Below the pieces are notes generated by a model, which was not told where the DNA came from, did no database searches, and saw only the letters and a list, made by a program, of their open reading frames with translations. From Mediterraneibacter glycyrrhizinilyticus (GTDB lineage: Bacteria; Bacillota; Clostridia; Lachnospirales; Lachnospiraceae), in assembly GCF_016902345.1 (NCBI RefSeq), contig NZ_JACJLR010000035.1:1-32246 (forward strand): a DNA stretch of 32,246 nucleotides. Reading direction: 5' to 3'. Each line of letters opens with the position of its first letter. Position 1 is the first letter of the stretch. The translations under genes and the position numbers were made by a program. Positions 25,350-32,246 of this stretch are shown in pieces.

Positions 25350-25817
25350 ATGACGAAGGATGTACTAGTCAGCATTTCCGGGATGCATATGGGGATCGTA
25401 TCCACGCAGCCGGATGAGGAGGACGAGCCGATCGAGGTTGTGACTCCTGCCAGCTACTACTGCCGGAACGGGAAGCACTATATTATCTATGATGAAGTGC
25501 TGGAGGGAATGGCAGGGACAGTCAAAAACAAGATCAAGATCACCGGCGACACCAGCATGGAGATCATGAAGAGCGGCGAGACCGGGACGCACATGGTGTT
25601 TGAGAAGAACCGGAAGAACCTGACATACTATAAGACGCCGTACGGACAGATGCTTATCGGCATTAATACAAAGAACATGAAAGTCAATGTGTCGGAGGAC
25701 AACATTAATGTGTCTGTGGACTATGAGCTGGATGTCAATCACGAGCCCCTCGCAGACTGCAGGATCCGGATGAACATCACTTCGAAGAACAGCGGAGGCT
25801 TCTCCGTGCTGAGTTAA
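25350..25817 (+). CDS. DUF1934 domain protein (YwiB-like)
   Basis: A 155-residue protein of the DUF1934 family, a small calycin-like beta-barrel found in Firmicutes. Family features include the N-terminal VLVSISGMH, the YDEVLEG segment and the C-terminal VDYELDVNHEPLADCRIRMN. It has no signal peptide or membrane segment. The start follows the murI stop by three bases, with GAGGAA upstream within the end of murI, so translation is probably coupled. The biological role is unknown. The terminator at 25855 closes the operon. Confidence 0.9.
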   Translation: MTKDVLVSISGMHMGIVSTQPDEEDEPIEVVTPASYYCRNGKHYIIYDEVLEGMAGTVKNKIKITGDTSMEIMKSGETGTHMVFEKNRKNLTYYKTPYGQMLIGINTKNMKVNVSEDNINVSVDYELDVNHEPLADCRIRMNITSKNSGGFSVLS

Positions 25818-25854
25818 AGACAGAATAATAATGCAGCACAAAATATATGGGATC

Positions 25855-25896
25855 AAAGCCTGTATGAGTGTTTTCATGCACTCGTACAGGCTTTTT
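25855..25896 (+). terminator. Rho-independent terminator of the pfkA-murI-DUF1934 operon
   Basis: AAAGCCTGTA plus GAGTG pairs with CACTC plus TACAGGCTTT with one mismatch, and a T-run follows. The last codons of the AraC-family gene on the minus strand are read out of this stem. Confidence 0.85.
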
Positions 25897-26737
25897 CTCT
25901 GTCCTTTCGGAACTGAAGGGGAGGGCAGGAAAATTTCCGGCGGAACAGATGATAGAAATGACTCAGATTGGAAAAGCCACAGGCACCGCAGATATCCAGG
26001 ATATCCATATCTGTCTGCATCAGCAGATATACAGAATAGTTCAGCCTCTGCTCATTGACATACTGTGTCGGGGTCACGCCGAAGTAATGTTTCATCGTAC
26101 GGCACAGATGATTGGGAGAACAGGGGGCAAGACGGCACATCCCGGGGTAGCCTTCCTGCATGTTTTCGAGCTTCTGCATCTCCGTCATCAGGCCGGTCAG
26201 CCAGGATGGGATCTTCTGCGGCAGTTCCGCGTCATATTCGAAAAAGTATTCCTCAAAGAATATGGCGAGGATGCACTGAACATGGTATTTGGTGTGCAGC
26301 GGGCTCGCGCTTTGCAGATAGTCTCCCGCTTCTTTCATGAGAGCGACCACACGCTCAAGGCGGCTTCTGTCAAGGTGGACCGAGGGCGGAAATTCCGGGG
26401 AGGTGAGAAGGGAGAGTTTTTCCGTGTTGTCAAAGAAGAGACTGACAGAACGGAAGATCTGCTGGGTGAACCCGAGATTGAGCTTGTGAAAATTTTCTGA
26501 GTGATAGAAGTTATAGCAGTGTACATCAGACGGACGGATAAAAAAGAAATCACCTTTCCGTATCGTCTGGACCGAGTCATTGACCAGATGCAGTGCCGAA
26601 CCTTCTGTAACGACAAAAAACTCATAGTATGTATGAGTGTGCAGCGGCGGTTCATCATAGATCGTATTGATCGTGTAGGACAGCCCGGAATCGGGGCTGG
26701 CGGATTGGTCCTCTATTCCAAATACAGGTATTTCCAA
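25874..26737 (-). CDS. AraC-family transcriptional regulator with cupin sensor
   Basis: A 287-residue regulator. The N-terminal cupin-like sensor (about residues 1-150) has LHTHTYYEFFVVTEG, KGDFFFIRPSDVH and similar motifs. The C-terminal double helix-turn-helix (about 190-280) includes CSPNHLCRTMKHYFGVTPTQ, YVNEQRLNYSVYLL and CGFSNLSHFYHLFRRKF. The frame is open upstream to 27208, but that part is antisense to an MFS remnant. A TTG at 26737 with AGGAGGAGG at good spacing fits the family's usual length. The last residues (EKACTSA) come from the neighbouring terminator stem. A target is not evident; the broken transporter next door may once have been one. Confidence 0.87.
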   Translation of the reverse strand: MEIPVFGIEDQSASPDSGLSYTINTIYDEPPLHTHTYYEFFVVTEGSALHLVNDSVQTIRKGDFFFIRPSDVHCYNFYHSENFHKLNLGFTQQIFRSVSLFFDNTEKLSLLTSPEFPPSVHLDRSRLERVVALMKEAGDYLQSASPLHTKYHVQCILAIFFEEYFFEYDAELPQKIPSWLTGLMTEMQKLENMQEGYPGMCRLAPCSPNHLCRTMKHYFGVTPTQYVNEQRLNYSVYLLMQTDMDILDICGACGFSNLSHFYHLFRRKFSCPPLQFRKDREKACTSA

Positions 26738-26760
26738 CGGAATTCTCCTCCTCCTGAACA

Positions 26761-27163
26761 GAAAAAGTATGGGGCAGTATGGATGCCGGGCTTTTACGCA
26801 GTCCATACACTCTGCCTCCTGTGCATGCCCTTCGCCACGCGCAGCCTGCCTACCGGACTGGCGGCGGTCTTCCTGCTGGGAATCCTCATGTATCTGGTGA
26901 ATTCCCCCAGCCAGATGCTGTTTCTGAATACAGCTGCGGAAGAGTATCCGTCCTGTGTGAACCTTGCCGCTTCCTTTAACTCTGTATTCTTTAATCTGGG
27001 GATCGCAGCGGGATCCTTCCTGGGAGGCCTGGTGGTGGATCATGCAGGACTCCGCTTCGTGGGAGCGGCAGGAGCCGTGCCGGCGGTGCTGGCTGGAAGC
27101 TGCGCATTCCTTCTGACGGGGATTATGAAAAAGAGGGACAGAAAAAAGCTTATGGGTTCTTGA
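26761..27163 (+). pseudogene. C-terminal remnant of an MFS transporter
   Basis: About 133 residues read as the last third of a drug/sugar-efflux type major facilitator transporter: FYAVHTLCLLCMPF, a helix around AAVFLLGILMYLVNSPSQ, NLAASFNSVFFNLGIAAGSF with GGLVVDHAG, and a last helix ending in KKRDRKK. The N-terminal two thirds are absent, and no start or ribosome site serves the fragment. The break falls directly next to the ribosome site of the AraC-family gene on the other strand. The 3' end is complete and has its own terminator. Confidence 0.8.
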
Positions 27164-27186
27164 TTTAGAATCCATAAGCTTTTTTT
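27143..27186. terminator. Bidirectional rho-independent terminator
   Basis: AAAAAGCTTATGG pairs with CCATAAGCTTTTT around about 16 bases, with A- and T-runs serving either direction. It closes both the MFS remnant (plus) and the small membrane protein gene (minus). Confidence 0.82.
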
Positions 27187-27632
27187 CAGTCTTTTTTAAA
27201 TCTTGCAAGAAGTCCTTTTTTCTTCTTCTGCGGAGCTTCGATAGAGCCGCCGCGGACGCTTTTCAGTGAGGTTATGTAAATCCCGCTCACAACTGCCTTG
27301 ACTTCTTTCTTTACCGGGATGACATCGAAGACTTTTGCATCGCACATCAGTGTCATGATCCTGGGACCGATCTTTGCCTTCACGACCGGTACTTTGGTGC
27401 GCCGTAAGTATTTCGGCGTGTTCTCAAGTACGACGGAAGGAAATCCGGCTTCTTTCAGTTTCATTTTCTTCTTATCGATGACCAGCATGCTGACAGTCTG
27501 TGCTATGGCATCCATCTGCTCCTGCTGTTCCGCCTGTCTCTTTTCCGCTTTTTTTCCAAAGAAATATAATGCGATACATGCTGCGATCAACACTACAAGG
27601 ATGACGAGCAAGACGATAGTGAATGTATTCAC
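27186..27632 (-). CDS. Membrane-anchored protein of unknown function
   Basis: I do not recognise this 148-residue protein. Residues 4-26 (FTIVLLVILVVLIAACIALYFF) form one membrane helix, followed by a charged, probably coiled stretch (about 27-45, KKAEKRQAEQQEQ). A conserved-looking soluble part follows (KVPVVKAKIGPRIMTLMCDA) and then a Lys-rich tail ending KKKKGLLARFKKD. The most likely topology puts the C-terminal domain in the cytoplasm. The start is a GTG with AGGAGGG seven bases upstream. It is divergent from the cardiolipin synthase gene. Confidence 0.75.
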   Translation of the reverse strand: MNTFTIVLLVILVVLIAACIALYFFGKKAEKRQAEQQEQMDAIAQTVSMLVIDKKKMKLKEAGFPSVVLENTPKYLRRTKVPVVKAKIGPRIMTLMCDAKVFDVIPVKKEVKAVVSGIYITSLKSVRGGSIEAPQKKKKGLLARFKKD

Positions 27633-27726
27633 GTTAAAACCCTCCTAAACGCTCTCTTTTGCGTTGTTTTGCATGTAGTATTGTACCATTGTTTCGGGGG
27701 AAGTGCAAGAGAATTACCATTTTGGG

Positions 27727-27756
27727 TTTACTTTTTACAGGGATTGCGAGTATACT
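27727..27756 (+). promoter_or_regulatory. Probable promoter of the cardiolipin synthase gene
   Basis: TTTACT (27727-27732) and TATACT (27751-27756) are separated by 18 bases. Transcription would begin near 27763. The open frame extends upstream to 27659, but this promoter would place that part outside the message. Confidence 0.45.
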
Positions 27757-27790
27757 GTCTATGATGGCGTTTTATGTCTGGAAAAGGAGT

Positions 27791-29281
27791 ATGATCAATA
27801 TTATTATGGCAGAAACAATTTGGAACGGAGCGGTGACTGCTTTTGAATTTGTCATGGACAACCTGGTCATCATCAATATTCTTCTCGCGCTTGTGATCGT
27901 TTTCTTTCAGAGAAGATCTCCGCAGACGGTCTGGACTTGGCTGCTTCTGCTTTACTTTATACCGATCCTCGGATTCGTGATGTATCTTATCATCGGACAG
28001 GATTTCCATAAGAGCAGGATGTTCAAGGCGAAGGAGATCGAAGGCGAACTGAAATATGCGGTCAGGCGGCAGGAGGAGACGATATACAACAGGAAACTCA
28101 TGCTGGCGAATCCGGAGATGAACCGGTTTAAAAATCTGATCCTTTATAACCTGGAAGCAGGGGAGGCTGTCCTGACAGACAACAACGATATCAGGATTTA
28201 TACAGACGGAAAGGAGAAATTCCGCGCCCTGATCGAGGAGATGAGACGGGCAGAGAGATACATCCACCTTCAGTATTATATCATCCGGAACGATGAACTC
28301 TGGCAGGAGATCGAGAAAGTCCTGATAGAAAAAGCAAGAGAGGGCGTGGAGGTCCGTGTCCTCTTCGACAGTATGGGCTGCCGGACCATGCACAGGCGGG
28401 ACTGGGAACGTTTGAAGAAGGAAGGAATCAAGGTGGCAGAGTTCTTTCCTGCGCTTCTGGGGCAGCTCCAGCTCCGTGTGAATTACCGGAACCACAGGAA
28501 GATCGTGGTGATCGACGGAAGGATCGGTTTTGTGGGCGGATTCAATGTGGGAAGGGAATATCTCGGGAGAAACCCGAAATTCGGTTACTGGAGAGACACT
28601 CATCTCTGTATAGAGGGGGCAGCTGTGACATCACTTGCTGTCCGGTTTGTCCTGGACTGGAACTATGCGGCCAGGGAGAACCTTTTCCTTGACGATAACC
28701 TGTTCGAGATTCCGCGGTATGTGCGCGGCGGACGGGATCCGGTGCAGATCATATCGAGCGGCCCGGATTCGCAGATCAAGACGATCCATGACAATTATCT
28801 CCGGCTGATCCACAGTGCAAAGGATCATGTCTATATCCAGACGCCTTACTTTGTTCCGGATGATTCTATTCTGGATGCGCTTAAGATCGCCAGCCGTTCC
28901 GGAATCGACGTGCGGATCATGGTGCCCTGCAAGCCGGATCATCCTTTCGTCTACTGGGCGACCTATTCGTACATTGGCGATATGGTGGCGGCAGGGGCAA
29001 AGTGTTATGTGTACAACAACGGATTCCTTCATGCGAAGACGCTGAGTATTGACGGTCTGGTCGCATGTGTGGGGACCGCAAATATGGATATGCGCAGTTT
29101 CGGACTCAATTTTGAGGTCAACGCAGTGATCTACAGTGAAAGGTCGGTTCGGAGGCTGGAACAGGCATTTGAAAACGATATGACACAGTGTACCCATGTG
29201 ACGAGGAAGGTATACGATGAGAGAGGGATCGTCATCAAGGCAAAAGAGCAGTTCTCAAGGCTGCTGTCTCCACTCTTGTGA
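27791..29281 (+). CDS. cls: Cardiolipin synthase (phospholipase D family)
   Basis: A membrane enzyme of 496 residues that joins two phosphatidylglycerols into cardiolipin. Two membrane helices near the N-terminus (about residues 13-38 and 45-68) are followed by two phospholipase D domains. The HKD motifs are H235-R-K with IVVIDG and H414-A-K with TLSIDG, each followed by the conserved GG/GTxNxDxRS context. The start is uncertain. The ATG at 27791 follows AAAAGGAG very closely and the ATG at 27806 is rather far from it. The longer frame back to 27659 would add another hydrophobic segment but lies upstream of the likely promoter. The gene stands alone. Confidence 0.93.
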   Translation: MINIIMAETIWNGAVTAFEFVMDNLVIINILLALVIVFFQRRSPQTVWTWLLLLYFIPILGFVMYLIIGQDFHKSRMFKAKEIEGELKYAVRRQEETIYNRKLMLANPEMNRFKNLILYNLEAGEAVLTDNNDIRIYTDGKEKFRALIEEMRRAERYIHLQYYIIRNDELWQEIEKVLIEKAREGVEVRVLFDSMGCRTMHRRDWERLKKEGIKVAEFFPALLGQLQLRVNYRNHRKIVVIDGRIGFVGGFNVGREYLGRNPKFGYWRDTHLCIEGAAVTSLAVRFVLDWNYAARENLFLDDNLFEIPRYVRGGRDPVQIISSGPDSQIKTIHDNYLRLIHSAKDHVYIQTPYFVPDDSILDALKIASRSGIDVRIMVPCKPDHPFVYWATYSYIGDMVAAGAKCYVYNNGFLHAKTLSIDGLVACVGTANMDMRSFGLNFEVNAVIYSERSVRRLEQAFENDMTQCTHVTRKVYDERGIVIKAKEQFSRLLSPLL

Positions 29282-29351
29282 CCGGGTCGAGAGAAAAAGT
29301 TAAAATTAAATATAAAATAAAAACAGAATTGAACAATGGAGGAAAAAGAAC

Positions 29352-30431
29352 ATGAAAAGAAAAATTGCTGCTGTACTGATATCTGCTGCGCTTGCGGGGA
29401 GCCTTCTCGCCGGATGCAGCGGGGAGATCTCAAACGATTATGTCACGGTAACTCAGTATAAAGGGCTGGAAGTTCCCCAGGTGGTCACAGAGGAAGTGAC
29501 GGACGACCAGGTGGAGCAGACGATCCAGAGCGCCCTGAGCGCAGATATGACAAAGAATCCGATCACAGACCGCGCTGCGCAGTCCGGGGACTGGGTGAAT
29601 ATCGATTATACGGGCTATGTTGACGGAGAGGCGTTTGACGGAGGCTCTGCCGAGGGTGCAGATCTAGAACTGGGATCCGGCTCTTTTATCGGGGCTACGG
29701 ACGACTATAAAGGATTCGAGGACCAGATCGCAGGACATAACACAGGCGATGAGTTCGATATCAAGGTGCAGTTCCCGGAAACCTACTCAAACAACCCGGC
29801 AATGGCGGGAGTTGTGGCAGATTTCCATATTGTTCTGAACGAGATATACAGTCAGGAAACACCTGAACTGACCGATGAGTGGGTGGCAGAGAACAGTGAG
29901 GATTCTGAGACGGTAGATGAGTACCGGGAGGAAGTCCGGACATCTCTGGAAGAGAGTGCGGAGGAATCTGCAAGAAGTGAACTCAGGACCAGCATCCAGG
30001 ATGCGCTCCTTGCCCAGAGTGAGATCAAGGAATATCCGGAAGGGGCAATGGACGAGCAGATTGAGCAGGCAAATGAATACTATACTTCGATCGCCGGTCT
30101 GTATGGAATGGAGCTTTCTGATTTCATCACCACTTATCTTCAGACAACAGAGGAGGACTTCAATGCCAGTGTTGAGACAGCTGCTCAGCAGACGGTCCAG
30201 CTGGATGAGGCGCTGAAGCTGATCGCGGAGAAGGAAAATCTGGAGCCATCCGATGAAGAGTATGAAAAAGAGATCGCAGATCTTGCTGAGAGCGCGGGAA
30301 TGGATGATGTGGATGCGTTCAAAGAGCAGTACGGGGAAGATGTGCTGAAGGAGTCTGTCCTCAGACAGACTGTGCTGGATTATCTTGTAGATCACTGTGT
30401 TCAGGTGGAAGATTCCGGTGACAGCGAGTAG
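29352..30431 (+). CDS. Trigger-factor-like FKBP-type peptidyl-prolyl isomerase lipoprotein
   Basis: A 359-residue secreted folding factor. It begins with a lipoprotein signal (lipobox LAGC, Cys22), then an FKBP-type isomerase domain (about 78-165: GDWVNIDYTGYVDGEAFDGG, then GFEDQIAGHNTGDEFDIKV) and a long helical acidic region (about 170-350) resembling the C-terminal chaperone arms of trigger factor. The ribosome-binding part of true trigger factor is absent, so it is expected to assist proteins outside the membrane, much as PrsA does. The ATG has GGAGG upstream in an AT-rich leader. The isolated position gives no hint of its clients. Confidence 0.9.
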   Translation: MKRKIAAVLISAALAGSLLAGCSGEISNDYVTVTQYKGLEVPQVVTEEVTDDQVEQTIQSALSADMTKNPITDRAAQSGDWVNIDYTGYVDGEAFDGGSAEGADLELGSGSFIGATDDYKGFEDQIAGHNTGDEFDIKVQFPETYSNNPAMAGVVADFHIVLNEIYSQETPELTDEWVAENSEDSETVDEYREEVRTSLEESAEESARSELRTSIQDALLAQSEIKEYPEGAMDEQIEQANEYYTSIAGLYGMELSDFITTYLQTTEEDFNASVETAAQQTVQLDEALKLIAEKENLEPSDEEYEKEIADLAESAGMDDVDAFKEQYGEDVLKESVLRQTVLDYLVDHCVQVEDSGDSE

Positions 30432-30482
30432 GAGACAGAAAAATAGATTTTGTTCTTAATATAGAGCGAATATAAGGAAATG

Positions 30483-30506
30483 AACGGAGAGGAGGCTCTC
30501 CGTTTC
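30483..30506 (+). terminator. Hairpin after the FKBP lipoprotein gene, probable terminator
   Basis: ACGGAGAG pairs with CTCTCCGT around four bases, followed by TTCATT. The U-run is short, so termination may be partial and the epimerase gene could be read from the same transcript. Confidence 0.5.
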
Positions 30507-30537
30507 ATTATAAATAAGATCAAAGGAGGGATATCTT

Positions 30538-31407
30538 ATGAAACTGGAAAATGAGCGGCTCTGTGTTGAGATCGCCGACATGGGGGCGGAAGTGACGCGC
30601 ATTTACGACAAACTGAATGGCACGGATGTTCTGTGGGAGGCGGATCCTGCTTTCTGGAAGCGTCACTCTCCCGTGCTTTTTCCCAATGTAGGAAAGACGT
30701 ATAAGAATACGATGCTGATCAATGGAGTACAGTATCCAACCTCGCAGCACGGATTTGCCAGAGATAATGAGTTCCGATGCATTCGCGCCTCCGGGGACAG
30801 TGCTTGCTTCCTGTTTGCTTCCAACGAGGAGACAAAGGAAGTCTACCCCTTTGAGTTTGAGCTCATCATCACTTATTGCCTGGAGAAAAACAGCCTGACA
30901 GTGAAATGGGAAGTTCGGAACCCTTCTGACGAGACAATCTATTTTACGATCGGAGGACATCCGGCATTTCGGTTCGCAGGAAAAGCCGAGGTCAAGACAG
31001 ACTATCTCCTGAAGTTTCCGGGAAAAGAGGAACTTCAGTATGTGCTCATCGATCCGGCGGAGGCGGCAGTGGATCCCAAAAAGGTCCATGAGATGAAACT
31101 GACAGATGAATGCTATGAAGTGACAGAAGAACTTTTTGCGAACGACGCGCTGATCTTCGACGGCGGCCAGATCGGGGAAGTCTGGCTGTACCACAAAGAC
31201 GGAACACCTTATGTGGGGATGAAGTGTGAAGGATTTCCCAACTTCGGAATCTGGTCCGTGAAGGACGCGCCGTTCGTCTGCCTGGAGCCCTGGATGGGAC
31301 GGGCGGATAATATCGGATTCGATAGGGATATCTCTGAGAAACCAGGGATCAATGCGGTGGATCCGGGAGAGTGCTTTGAGAAGTCTTATACGATCGTGGT
31401 GGCGTAG
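30538..31407 (+). CDS. Aldose 1-epimerase family protein (LacX-like)
   Basis: A 289-residue cytoplasmic sugar mutarotase of the galactose mutarotase-like fold. The catalytic pair is visible: H141 in IGGHPAFRF and E250 in CLEPWMGRADN. The N-terminus (LENERLCVEIADMGAEVTRI) and YPTSQHGFARDNEF are typical of the LacX subgroup. It interconverts anomers of an aldose, though the preferred sugar is not evident. The ATG has AAAGGAGGG at good spacing. It is convergent with the V-type ATPase subunit D gene, and the two share a terminator hairpin. Confidence 0.93.
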   Translation: MKLENERLCVEIADMGAEVTRIYDKLNGTDVLWEADPAFWKRHSPVLFPNVGKTYKNTMLINGVQYPTSQHGFARDNEFRCIRASGDSACFLFASNEETKEVYPFEFELIITYCLEKNSLTVKWEVRNPSDETIYFTIGGHPAFRFAGKAEVKTDYLLKFPGKEELQYVLIDPAEAAVDPKKVHEMKLTDECYEVTEELFANDALIFDGGQIGEVWLYHKDGTPYVGMKCEGFPNFGIWSVKDAPFVCLEPWMGRADNIGFDRDISEKPGINAVDPGECFEKSYTIVVA

Positions 31408-31425
31408 TAACGGTTCGAGAAACAG

Positions 31426-31454
31426 GAAAGGGCAGCCTTTGCGGCTACCCTTTC
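31426..31454. terminator. Shared terminator between the epimerase and ATPase subunit D genes
   Basis: GAAAGGG and AGCC pair with GGCT and CCCTTTC around five bases, and TTTACTTTC follows on the plus strand. The subunit D stop codon lies inside this hairpin. Confidence 0.7.
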
Positions 31455-32068
31455 TTTACTTTCATCCGTTTGATCACCTTCAGCCGGGTGAACTCTTCCC
31501 TGTCTTTCTCCTCCAGCGCATTCGTGATCGTGTAGACCAGAGAGGAGTACATCGGGATCGTGATGTTCTGGAGCGCGTTGGCGCGTTTCTGTGTCTTCTT
31601 GATGTTGCTTGCCAGGCGGTAAGCCGCGTTTTCCACCATGGAAAGTTTCACGGTCAGATCCTTCACCCTGCGGAAGGCCTCCTTAGCCTGGTCGATGGAT
31701 TCATGTGTCGTGCTGAAAGCATATGTGGGCTTTCCGGCGTCAGGAATATACTTCACATGGGGAATCTCTGTTCCCATGATGCTGCGCGTCTGGATCGTGA
31801 TCGAGTTCTCGATGGGGACGGTGTACGCAAGCTGTTCCACCATGCTGATGCCGTTCTCGATGTTGGCGCGCTGCAGACACTGGTATGCATAGGTGAACGT
31901 GGTGTCGATCTCGTCCTGGATATTCCGGGCCTCGTCAATCAGATCCATCAGTTCGCGGATCAGGATGTTGCGCTTCTTGTCCATCAGGTCATAACCCTGC
32001 TGTGCCAGAGCCAGAGAGTTCTTCGCCAGCATTAAGTTACCTTTTGTCGGAAATGTACGTGGGTCCAT
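31445..32068 (-). CDS. V-type ATP synthase/ATPase subunit D
   Basis: A 207-residue central-stalk subunit that couples catalysis in the A/B head to rotation of the membrane ring in V/A-type ATPases. It shows the expected long N- and C-terminal coiled coils: FPTKGNLMLAKNSLALAQQG at the start and AYRLASNIKKTQKRANALQN near the end, both family signatures. The ATG has AAAGGAGGG about 8 bases upstream. In most operons the gene follows the B subunit closely, but the 178 bases upstream in this window show no coding end, so it may have its own promoter or follow a gap. The stop codon lies in the shared terminator hairpin. Confidence 0.95.
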   Translation of the reverse strand: MDPRTFPTKGNLMLAKNSLALAQQGYDLMDKKRNILIRELMDLIDEARNIQDEIDTTFTYAYQCLQRANIENGISMVEQLAYTVPIENSITIQTRSIMGTEIPHVKYIPDAGKPTYAFSTTHESIDQAKEAFRRVKDLTVKLSMVENAAYRLASNIKKTQKRANALQNITIPMYSSLVYTITNALEEKDREEFTRLKVIKRMKVKKG

Positions 32069-32101
32069 AAAAGATCCCTCCTTTTTTACCTATCTTCAAT
32101 T

Positions 32102-32120
32102 TTGACACATTCGGCGTCAA
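32102..32120. promoter_or_regulatory. Dyad upstream of the ATPase subunit D gene
   Basis: TTGAC (32102-32106) is mirrored by GTCAA (32116-32120). On the minus strand the distal arm (32116-32120) reads as the -35-like TTGACG, without a good -10 box 17 bases on. The rest of 32069-32246 holds no gene I can support. Confidence 0.25.
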
Positions 32121-32246
32121 GTTTCAAGCCTTTCGGGCAGGGATTTCGCTTTTATATAGATTTCCCTTTTATAAATATTCACCTGCGCTATTTTCCCTTA
32201 CCAATTCTCTTTCCCCTTGTCTTGTCATCTTTTGGGACAGAAAGTA

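Noticed and set aside
26738-27208. N-terminal extension of the AraC-family gene
   Set aside because: The extension is antisense to the MFS remnant and has unnatural composition; the TTG at 26737 with a strong ribosome site gives the normal length.
27659-27790. Longer N-terminus for cardiolipin synthase from a TTG at 27659
   Set aside because: No ribosome site precedes it, and a plausible promoter (27727-27756) lies inside this stretch; kept only as an alternative.

Overview
The window looks like a chromosomal segment of a gut-type member of the Clostridia, most likely Lachnospiraceae. The evidence is a roughly 50% GC coding sequence with strong AGGAGG-type ribosome sites and some TTG/GTG starts, the cvfB-dnaE-pfkA order, a V-type ATPase subunit D, a DUF1934 protein, an Rpn-family nuclease and lipoprotein-type solute binding. 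I assign the family by gene content and style only; no rRNA or tRNA gene is present to confirm it.

Layout. 1-5.6 kb: a lone glycogen branching enzyme (minus strand), a divergent TetR regulator, an aldo/keto reductase convergent with it, a 40-residue orphan small protein with its own terminator, coding scraps, and an Rpn nuclease/transposase-like gene. 5.9-9.3 kb: one large gene that fuses an endonuclease Q-type PHP nuclease to a UvrD/PcrA-type helicase and ends in a sliding-clamp motif. This is the most interesting gene here. 9.4-10.3 kb: a compact multi-stem inverted-repeat element and an XRE regulator whose C-terminal half is built of Gly-Gly decapeptide repeats. 10.5-18.8 kb: a sugar-uptake locus. 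On the minus strand, a lipoprotein binding protein, two ABC permeases and a GH31 glucosidase end at a strong terminator, and beyond it lies a truncated, frameshifted GH3 gene. A LacI regulator is transcribed divergently. The intergenic region holds two near-consensus promoters, each with a palindromic operator just downstream. No ATPase gene is present, so a shared MsmX/MsmK-type ATPase elsewhere is expected.

18.8-25.9 kb: housekeeping block on the plus strand: cvfB, dnaE, pfkA, murI and a DUF1934 gene (RNA-binding regulator, replication polymerase, glycolysis, cell wall), closed by a terminator. 25.9-27.2 kb: an AraC regulator on the minus strand butts head to head against the C-terminal third of a broken MFS transporter, which suggests a past rearrangement. 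27.2-31.4 kb: a small membrane-anchored unknown protein, cardiolipin synthase, a secreted trigger-factor-like FKBP lipoprotein and an aldose 1-epimerase-like protein. The right edge carries V-type ATPase subunit D on the minus strand.

I saw no CRISPR array, prophage, complete insertion sequence, tRNA or rRNA.
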